A program made the position numbers and the translations under genes. From assembly GCA_964017185.1 (NCBI GenBank), contig OZ024876.1, forward strand, positions 12,959,726 to 13,023,725: a stretch of 64,000 nt of DNA, given 5' to 3'. This document shows, in pieces, positions 56,409-64,000 of this stretch. The notes under the pieces are model-generated. The model saw nothing but the letters and a program-made list of their open reading frames with translations, searched no databases and was not told the DNA's origin. The stretch comes from Rugalucina vietnamica. Its lineage: Eukaryota > Mollusca > Bivalvia > Lucinida > Lucinidae. Position 1 is the stretch's first letter. The number at the start of each line of letters is the position of its first letter.

Positions 56409-58562
56409 AGCTCACCTGAGCCGAAGGCTCACAAGGTGAGCTTATAGGATGGCCATGATCCGGCGTCCGTCCGTCCGTCCGTCGTCCGTCCGTCCGTCGT
56501 CCGTCCGTCCGTCGTCCACAATTTCAAAGATCTTCTTCTCTGAAACCGCTTGGCCGATCTAGTTGAAATTTTATGTGGAGCCTCCTTGGGTAGTGGCATT
56601 TCAAGTTTGTTCACGAAATCCAGGTCACATGACCAAGATGGCCGCCACGCCCATATATGGTAAAAACCCTTCAAAAATCTTCTTCTCCAGAACCGGTGGG
56701 TCGATTTCCACGAAACTTGGTATGTAGCATTTGGGACTTCAGCCCATCATAGTTTGATAAAATGATGACCCTTGGATTACCTTGACCTATTTTACGGCAA
56801 GGTCAAATTTGGAAACATAAGCTTTTACATGGGAAAAAGTGAAAACTATGGATTTTTTGAAAACTATTGCAGCCTGAGGCCTGAAAAGTGGTAGATGCAA
56901 ACAACTAATGGAGTAGATGAAGGTATGTGATTAATATAGGTCAAGGTCATCTCTTGACCTTGGCCAGTCTATTGTCCATACACACTTTTCAAAGATCTTC
57001 TTCTCTGAAACTGCTAGGCCAATCAAAGTGAAATTTTATGTGGAGCATCCATGGGTAGCGGAGACGAAAGTTTGATCGCGGAATCCAGGTCACATGACCA
57101 AGATGGCCGCCACGCCCATATATGGTAAAAAACACTCAAAAATCTTCTTTTCCAGAACCGGTGGGCCGATTTCCACGAAACTTGGTATGTAGCATCAAGG
57201 ACCTCAGCCCATCATAGTTTGATAAAATGATTACCCTTGGATGACCTTGACCTATTTAACGGCAAGGTCAAATTTGGAAACATAGGCTTTTACATAGGAA
57301 AAAGTGAAAACTATGGATTTTTTGAAAACTATTGCAGCCTGAGGCCTGAAAAGTGGTAGATGCAAACAACTAATGGAGTAGATGAAGGTATATGATTAAT
57401 ATAGGTCAAGGTCATCTCTTGACCTTGGCCAGTCTATTGTCCATACACACTTTACAAAGATCTTCTTCTCTGAAACTGCGTGGCCAATCAAAGTGAAATT
57501 TTATGTGGAGCATCCATGGGTAGGGGAGACGAAAGTTTGATCGCGAAATCCAGGTCACATGACCAAGATGGCCGCCACACCCATATATGGTAAAAAGCAC
57601 TCAAAAATCTTCTTTTCCAGAACCGGTGGGCCGATTTCCACGAAACTTAGTATGTAGCATCAAGGACCTCAGCCCATCATAGTTTGATAAAATGATGACC
57701 CTAGGATGACCTTGACCTATTTTACGGCAAGGTCAAATTTGGAAACATAGGCTTTTACATAGGAAGAAGTGAAAACTGTGGATTTTTTGAAAACTATTGC
57801 AGCCTGAGGCCTAAAAAGTGGTAGATGCAAACAACTAATGGAGTAGATGGAGGTATGTGATTAATATAGGTCAAGGTCATCTCTTGACCTTGGCCAGTCT
57901 GTTGTCCATACACACTTTTCAAAGATCTTCTTCTCTGAAACTGCTTGGCAAATCAAAGTGAAATTTTATGTGGAGCATCCATGGGTAGGGGAGACAAAAG
58001 TTTGATCGCGAAATCCAGGTCACATGACCAAGATGGCCGCCACACCCATATATGGTAAAAACCTTTCAAAAATCTTCTTCTCCAGAACCGGCAGGCCAAT
58101 TTTCATGAAACTTGGTATGTAGCATTTGGGACTCCAGCCCATCATAGTTTGTTGAAATGATGACCCTAAGATGACCTTGACCTCTTTTACGGCAAGGTCA
58201 ATTTTGGAAACATAGGCTTTCACATGGGAAAAGGCGAAAACAAACTGTTGCAGCCTGAGACCTGAAAGTTGCTAGATGCAGACAACTAATGGAGTCAATG
58301 AAGGTAAGTAATTAATGAAGGCCAAGGTCATGTCGTGACCTTGGCCCAAGGTCATTTAAATATCAAAATTAAAATTATGGTTTTCTCAGAAATCACTGGG
58401 TTTGGAAACTATTGCAGCCTGAGACCTGAAACTTTGCAGATGCAGACAACTTATGAAGTCAATGAAGGTGTGTGAGTATTCAAGGTCAAGGTCATTTCAT
58501 TATGACTTAATACTCCAAGATCAGGCTTCAGGTGAGCGTTCTCAGGACCAATGGTCCTCTGG
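56409..58562 (+). mobile_element. Helentron-like repeat (family 1), complete
   Basis: AGCTCACCTGAGCCGAAGG start, a CCGTCCGTCCGTCGT run, four units of about 465 bp with GGTCACATGACCAAGATGG and CCATATATGG, and the end TTCAGGTGAGCGTTCTCAGG, ACCAATGGTCCTCTGG|T. Confidence 0.9.
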
Positions 58563-59098
58563 TATTACATTTGAAGCAGGTATGTGGCTACATTTGTCGA
58601 AATAAATGGCGACTAATGTGCTTGGTCGTGTCAACACACTACACAGTAGCCATGTTGTTGTTCTTGATGTAACTGTTAAAGACCGAAAATATCCGAAAAT
58701 CAGCGCGGACAAATTCTCGTAACGAAATGGTTTTGACTTTTGATAAAAACCGGAATCGTTGAACAGGGTCGGTCGCCGACTTTTTTTTTTTTTTTTTTTT
58801 CTGAGCACTAAAAAAGTTGCAGTCGGCGCAGATTTTGACCAGTCGGTCGGGAAATTGGAAATATAACATTTTTTTTAAGCCTTACATAAGTGATTGCTTA
58901 TCAGTTTTTCTAATGCTTTCTATGTATTCTAGAAATGTTTTTTCTAATTGTAAAAGTTCAGGACTAATGCAGAAAAGCTAAATGAAGAAAAAAATACAAG
59001 TATAAGTTTCGTGTTTTTTTTTTTTTAAAAAAAAAGTACAAGTATAAGCTTTTTGAAAAGTCTAAAATGTAACCCCAAGTATCTGTGATTTTGACTGG
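58563..59098. other. no gene seen
   Basis: Poly(T) at about 58780-58800 and an AAAAAAAA/TTTTTTTT-rich stretch at 59016-59038. The open frames here depend on these runs. Confidence 0.5.
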
Positions 59099-59107
59099 AC
59101 TGTGGAC

Positions 59108-59845
59108 GGCTGAGGCTATCCGCACAACGGTCGTGCTGATAAGCGGCGTTATCCGCACGACGGTCGTGCCGATAAGCGGCGTTATCGGCCCGACCGTCGT
59201 GCGGATAGCCAATGCTACAGGTTTTGGCTATCGGCACGACGGGACTATAAGATTTTCGAATAAGCATACGTATGCATTGAACTATTAATTTGTCATTACA
59301 TAGATTGATTATGTGTTTATCTATTAAAATGTATTCAAAATTAACATTTTTTATTAATTATGAATAAGAAAACTAATCCAGCTGATTTAAACTGAATCAC
59401 AGTAGATTTCTAACAGCGGAGAAAAATATAACAATTGCATTTTTTTTTAATTGTGTTACTGAAATGTTTCCATACTGCATTGTTAAAATAAAAGGCTGTT
59501 TATTCTTTTGGATTACCACATTATTTTATTATTTAGTTTAAGATAATTACTCTCATTTATGCTTACGCATGACTGATTATTACAGGTAAATTCACAGGTA
59601 GGCCAATTTCAGCAAAATAACAATTTTGTTAATCAAAAAGTGAAAAATTCCTGCATTTGTAATATCATGTGTCAGTTTTGAAGCCAGTCTGTAATATTTA
59701 TCAACTTAAAATGTATCCACTTCTGAAATTTTTTAACATTTAGATATCGATTTCCCTGTCGTGCGGATAACACCGCTTATCCGCACGACGGTCGTGCCGA
59801 TAAGCAGCGTTATCGGCACGACCGTCGTGCGGATAGCCAGTGTCG
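59108..59845. mobile_element. iterated-motif TIR transposon (TATCCGCACGAC type)
   Basis: The left arm (GGCTGAGGCTATCCGCAC, to about 59215) and right arm (from about 59757, ending GCGGATAGCCAGTGTCG) are made of alternating TATCCGCACGAC / GTCGTGCCGATA words. ACTGTGGAC flanks both ends (59099-59107 and 59846-59854), a 9-bp duplication as in Mutator-like elements. The AT-rich interior has no coding. Confidence 0.8.
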
Positions 59846-60183
59846 ACTGTGGACACTGAATCTGCCGATACTCCATACACCTCAAAAAGAGTAACTATGT
59901 TTATTATGTGGAGTGCAACTGGAAAGCCGAAAGGGTCACATTTTAAGAGAAGAACACACTGAAAATGAGGGTCAATTCAAAATGCCGATCACACTGTGTA
60001 GGGTATGTTCGACAATTCCCTTTTCCGTGTATGTAGATCCGAATAGGCTAGTGCTTAATTACGCTGACATGAACTCTTTCGATATTTATAATAAACGTTT
60101 TTCTTACCCGGTCCAAATAATTTCCTCCAAAAGTGGCGGCGAATCCAATAGAAACTGCCGCAATCCGTAGTTAAAACAACGCT

Positions 60184-60590
60184 TTGACTGTTCTTCTGGC
60201 GTTCCGAATGGACACGGTGAAGATGGCAAATAGCACTCTTGGATTTCTGCAACATAACCTAAAGGCCAGTACAGAAGAGACAAAAGCCAGCGCCTACTTT
60301 TGCATGGTCCACTCTAATTTGGAATACTGCAGTAGTGTATGGAGCCCCCACAACAAAGACCAAATTAAGAAAGTGGAAACCACCTGAAATGGGAGCCTCT
60401 AGAAACCAGACAGTCAAAGATACAAGTCAGCCTCCTATGTAAAGTAGATGAGGATTTAATTGACATACCAGTCACCAAGTATCTTATCCCTTCAACAGCC
60501 AAAACCAGAGCAGCCCATTCTTAACAGAATTTAACATCAACAGATTCTTTCAAATATACCCCCCCCCCCCACCATCTATAAGTACTTGTG
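60184..60590 (+). pseudogene. LINE reverse-transcriptase C-terminal fragment
   Basis: ANSTLGFLQHNLKAS, HSNLEYCSSVWSPHNKDQIK and, in another frame, KYLIPSTAKTRAAHS are typical CR1/Jockey-type RT C-terminal words. The copy is truncated upstream, frameshifted near 60385, and followed by poly(C) at 60559. Confidence 0.75.
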
Positions 60591-61561
60591 CTTTCGCTCT
60601 CATCCTATGATTTGTAAAAATGTGTCATTATGTTTGTATGTAGTATTGAATATTGAATATATACATGTATGTTTAAAATAAGTTAGGTAGGGGCCCATTT
60701 GCTTAGTAACTCACCAAGGCGGGGAGCTATGCTGTCTAGAACGTAAGGGCCCTGGTACCTGCAAGGAAGGCAGTTTGGTGTAGGAACACATTCTTCCTTC
60801 TCTCTCCCTTTTATTGTATTCTTATTATCATGATTATATATCATCATTTTAATATGTTCATGCTTGATAATTTAATTACTATGAAACATCTTATCCTTGT
60901 GTGTACTTCTGACTGCCTGTATTCTCTTGTTTTTCATCTTTTTTCTTGCATTACCATCCAAAGTCAAAACGGTTGAGTATTAGTCAAGCATGATGGTTCA
61001 ACATACAAATGCTGACCAGGGAGCAGTAGCCGAAACCGCGGTATGGCCCATTCCTTTTCTCATTAATATGCTCACTGCACTTTAAAGGATCTCAGTTTTA
61101 TTTTTTATCTACTCATCTCAGTTTCCATTTTCAGAGCCAGTAAATTAAGTTTGAATCTTCTCTGACAAAGTTATATGCAATAGAGAAGAAAAGTAAAGCC
61201 TGTTAATGTGACTGGTTTTTGAATGTTTTTAATATTTTTTTACATTTTTGGATAAAAATTTGATCTGAAATAGGATATATGGAAACATAATATATTTTTC
61301 ACAAAGAAAATCAAAAATAGAAAAGAAATAAAAAATTTCTGGAGATCTGAAGAGCCCAGATTGTCGACAAAAATGGCCATCAACAGCTTATACTTTCCGG
61401 CTATGTATGTTGCAATGCCTATATCATAAAGCAAACACAAACATATTGTGTGTTTTCTATAATCCAACAAAACTCATAAATTAAATTTGATAAAAATAAC
61501 AAGAAACTATCTGAGATAATCTTGAGTGATCCATCATTTCTGGCAAGCCATGAGACATGAT
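60591..61561. other. LINE-tail-like and unassigned sequence
   Basis: GTAACTCACCAAGGCGGGGA and GTAAGGGCCCTGGTACCTGC look like LINE 3' UTR. A block at 61030-61100 (CCGCGGTATGGCCCATTCC) matches the repeat at 19570-20020. No gene seen. Confidence 0.4.
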
Positions 61562-61800
61562 CCCGAGGTTATAAAACTTTTTTCATGCTCAAATCAGCTG
61601 AGCATGAAATTTCAACTGCTCATAAATGCCGAAATAGCAAAAATAAATGGAAATTTCAGATTTATATAAACATGTAGCCTGTAATTTATCCTGATAATAA
61701 ATGTTAAAATGCCAACAATTGTTGGCATTTTAATATTTATGAGCAGGATAAATTTTAGTCTCAGCTGAGCTGAGCTTGAAAAAAGCTAAATATAACCTCA
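61562..61800. mobile_element. palindromic MITE family R, full copy
   Basis: CCCGAGGTTATAAAACTTTT start, CTCAGCTGAGCTGAGC near the end, centre AATGCCAACAATTGTTGGCATT-like (an uninterrupted palindrome). Confidence 0.8.
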
Positions 61801-61904
61801 GAAACTGATCAGGCAATGCCATCAGATCAAAGCTGTGTATATACTAAACTAATTTGATGAAATTGTTCGGAGAGCGTAACAGTCTTTGCGAAAAGCACAG
61901 GTCT

Positions 61905-61972
61905 GTCTGTCAGACAAAAACAGCAAAATTTCATTCTGTCTAACAAAATATTAAATTCTGTCTGACAGACAT
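61905..61972. repeat. short repeated words
   Basis: TCTGTCTGTCAGACA, TTCTGTCTAACA and TTCTGTCTGACAGACA repeat within 70 bp. Confidence 0.5.
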
Positions 61973-61979
61973 AAGAGCA

Positions 61980-62211
61980 GTGTCATGAGAAAACCAACAT
62001 TATGCATATGCGAAGACAAAGGCGCAGATCAGCTTCGCAATAACTGCGAAGCATGATCTGCACCATTGTTTTCACTACATGGATAGAACGATTCCTCTAC
62101 TTTCTTAATCCAAAATTTCAAGCTTCTAGCCATCAGCTTCTGCGACTGAACAGATCGGTTTATGTCGGACCTGTTTGAAAACCACACTTGGTTTTCTCAT
62201 GACATGGCTCA
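61980..62211. mobile_element. palindromic MITE family P
   Basis: TCATGAGAAAACCAACATTA start and TTGGTTTTCTCATGACATGG end; core GCGCAGATCAGCTTCGCAAT with its mirror. Confidence 0.75.
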
Positions 62212-62372
62212 AGTGTCTGATAAAAAAAAAACAACACCAGAAAAACACACCATCTAGTATGGAGCTGTACTACAAAATAAGGTTTTTTCCTGCCAAAACT
62301 TGCAATCTGCCAGATTTCCCAAAAGACTGTTGTAATAAAGAAATTAATGATTAAAGGTATAAAAGAGAAGAC

Positions 62373-62495
62373 ATGAGGAGACATGGTGCAAGGCTTACCA
62401 TCAGCGAGGCCCTTGGTCGACAGTCGGCGCTCGACCCACTGCAGTCAGGCGGACAAACGAACAGTGCAAGTCTCTCAAAAGCTGAGAAAGAAATT
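62373..62495 (+). CDS. candidate coding exon, unknown product
   Basis: The frame MRRHGARLTISEALGRQSAL then DPLQSGGQTNSASLSKAEKE is GC-richer than its surroundings and reaches a donor-like ATTAAG|GTACCT. No upstream start context, family or partner exon is evident. The call is weak. Confidence 0.25.
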
Positions 62496-62630
62496 AAGGT
62501 ACCTATTTTTATGAGCTTTGTTCCAACCTTATTTGTTGGTTCCCATTATGAAAACTTGCACATGTAATATTCAAAGATTTTTTCAGCTTTAAAAATTGAA
62601 AATTTTATGCTGAAAAGTTTTGATATTTTT

Positions 62631-64000
62631 AGCTCGACTGCACGAAGTGCATAGAGCTATTGCAGTCACCCCGGTCGTCCACGTTCCCGTTCCCGTGCGC
62701 GTGCGCGTTCCCGTGCGCGTCACACTTGCGTTAAAGTTTTCTAGAAGTCCATATCTTGACAACCACTCATCAGAAAGCATTCATACTCGGACCATAGATA
62801 CCCTGTAGGGTTAGCTTTCATTCCATGGCATCGGGCCCCTGGGTCCAGGCCAGGGGGTGGGGCTGGAGGTTAAAATCTAGAACACCTTCAAAAATGGCAA
62901 TTCTTGTGTTAAAGTTTTCTAGAAGTCCATATCTTGACAACCACTCATCAGAAAGCATTGATACTTGGGCCATTGACACCCTGTAGGGTTGGCTTTCATT
63001 CCATGGCATCAGATCCCTGGGTCCATGCCAGGGGGTGGGGCTAGAGGTTAAAATCTAGAACACCATTAATAATAATGGCTTTTCTGTGATATAGTATTCT
63101 AGAAGTCTATATCTTGAAAACTTTTTATCAGAAGGCTTTCATACTCGGACCATAGGTACCCTGTAGGGTTGCGTTTCATTTCATGGCATCGGATCTCTGG
63201 GTCCATGCCTGGGGGGTGGGGCTGGAGGTTAAAAACTAGAACACTGTAAAAAATAGATGTACTGCTGTTTAACTTTTACAAAGAGTCCATATCTTGACAA
63301 CAACTTATCATAAAGCATTCATACTTCATACACTTTAGGTTCCATGACATCGAACCTCTGGGTCGGAGTCAGGGGGGCGGGGCTAGAGGTCAAAATCTAG
63401 AACTCCCCGATTTTTTTTCTTTTTATTTCTTAATAGAAACAACTTAGGAAGATGGTTGGTCATTCATCTTTTGACTTTGTGACACTGACTTGTGTGTCAT
63501 GACGGTAAGGGTCGGTTGACCTACTTTCCATGGTTCAGTGATTTTGCCTTATATCTTGACACTCAATTAGTATTTGTTCTTACTTCTTTCAGATTATGAG
63601 TGAGTACGACCAGGCCTTTGACCCCAATATACTTATAGGTCACTGTGACCTAATTTCACGGTTCAGTGATTTTGCCTTATATCTTGACACTCAATTAATA
63701 TATTTTCATACTTTTTTCAGATTATGAGTGAGTATGACCAGACCTTTGACCCCAATATACTTATAGGTCACTGTGACCTAATTTCACGGTTCAGTGATTT
63801 TGCCTTATATCTCGGTACTCAAATGGTTTATGAACAAACTCCTTTCTAAGTATGTTTGCATATGACAAGACCTTTGACCCTGAAGTAGTCCTAGGTCACT
63901 GTGACCTTATTTCATGGTTCAGTGATTTTACCTTATATCTTGACACTCAATTAGTATATTTTCATACTTTTTTCAGATTATGAGTGAGTATGACCAGACT
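62631..64000 (+). mobile_element. Helentron-like repeat (family 2), cut by window end
   Basis: It starts AGCTCGACTGCACGAAGTGC and repeats the order of the copy at 44259: CGTTCCCGTTCCCG, units of about 180 bp with GGGGTGGGGCTAGAGG, then ~128-bp units with AGGTCACTGTGACCT. The 3' end lies outside the window. Confidence 0.8.
63637..63907. promoter_or_regulatory. three perfect ERE-like palindromes
   Basis: AGGTCACTGTGACCT at 63637-63651, 63765-63779 and 63893-63907, one per monomer at exactly 128-bp spacing, in the second copy of repeat family 2. Confidence 0.6.

Noticed and set aside
8145-58223. Many short frames encoding MTKMAAMPIYGKN-, FFSGTTGPIS- or WLMVLYINCANHAPGVKFGH-type peptides
   Set aside because: They are translations of the Helentron-like tandem units (CAAGATGGCCGCCATGCCCA and relatives), repeat in every copy, and appear on both strands. 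They show no codon-level conservation or domain.
58964-59288. Frames with repeated TTVVRITPLIGTTV on both strands near 59.1 kb
   Set aside because: They are produced by the iterated GC-rich words of a transposon TIR and open on both strands.
14756-62384. Frames of the MYCPCSENKGADQL / CLCENKGADQLRSNCEADQRL type
   Set aside because: They lie in the palindromic MITE family P core in both orientations, so they reflect the repeat and not a protein family.

Overview
This is an AT-rich animal genome window with spliced genes. Split coding exons with GT/AG borders, non-LTR retrotransposon remnants, tRNA-headed SINEs and very dense short DNA transposons fit a marine mollusc, probably a bivalve. The taxon is inferred from repeat content and was not checked. 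Most of the sequence is transposable-element DNA; only a few kilobases look like host coding sequence.

Genes. The main gene is a plus-strand FAST-kinase-domain (FASTKD) family member, recovered as six exons between 15107 and 35072. Exon phases match at every junction, and the product ends in a RAP domain. Its 5' exon(s) are not identified. Other host-like coding sequence: a minus-strand five-repeat cysteine-rich, probably secreted protein (47034-47570); a minus-strand MYND zinc-finger terminal exon with an in-frame stop upstream of the finger (54761-55065); and the likely last two exons of an unknown plus-strand gene (about 3955-4200).

Mobile DNA by region. 0.6-6 kb: fold-back DNA, a perfect hairpin and a Mutator-like element (4201-5547) with a 9-bp target duplication. 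8-14 kb: a Helentron-like repeat split by a 4.4-kb insertion, another complete copy, and SINEs. 15-35 kb: FASTKD exons in introns packed with palindromic MITEs and Helentron-like repeats, including a nested 1.76-kb inverted-repeat element. 31 kb: a miniature LTR-type element whose LTR carries a tRNA-like unit. 36-42 kb: two near-identical 2.3-kb Helentron-like elements with 167-bp tandem monomers. 42-47 kb: an iterated-motif TIR element and a second Helentron-like family interrupted by a 509-bp TRIM. 48-54 kb: LINE fragments, a SINE and a transposon with a MULE-type transposase exon. 56-64 kb: more of the same families.

Main patterns to follow up: (1) at least five transposons whose terminal inverted repeats are arrays of a short, element-specific word, most with 8-9 bp duplications; (2) a TRIM-like element with a tRNA-like Pol III unit in its LTR; (3) two unrelated repeat families sharing one Helentron-like terminal plan; (4) one of those families carrying perfect estrogen-response-element palindromes once per monomer; (5) TE ends within 40 bp of most FASTKD exon borders.
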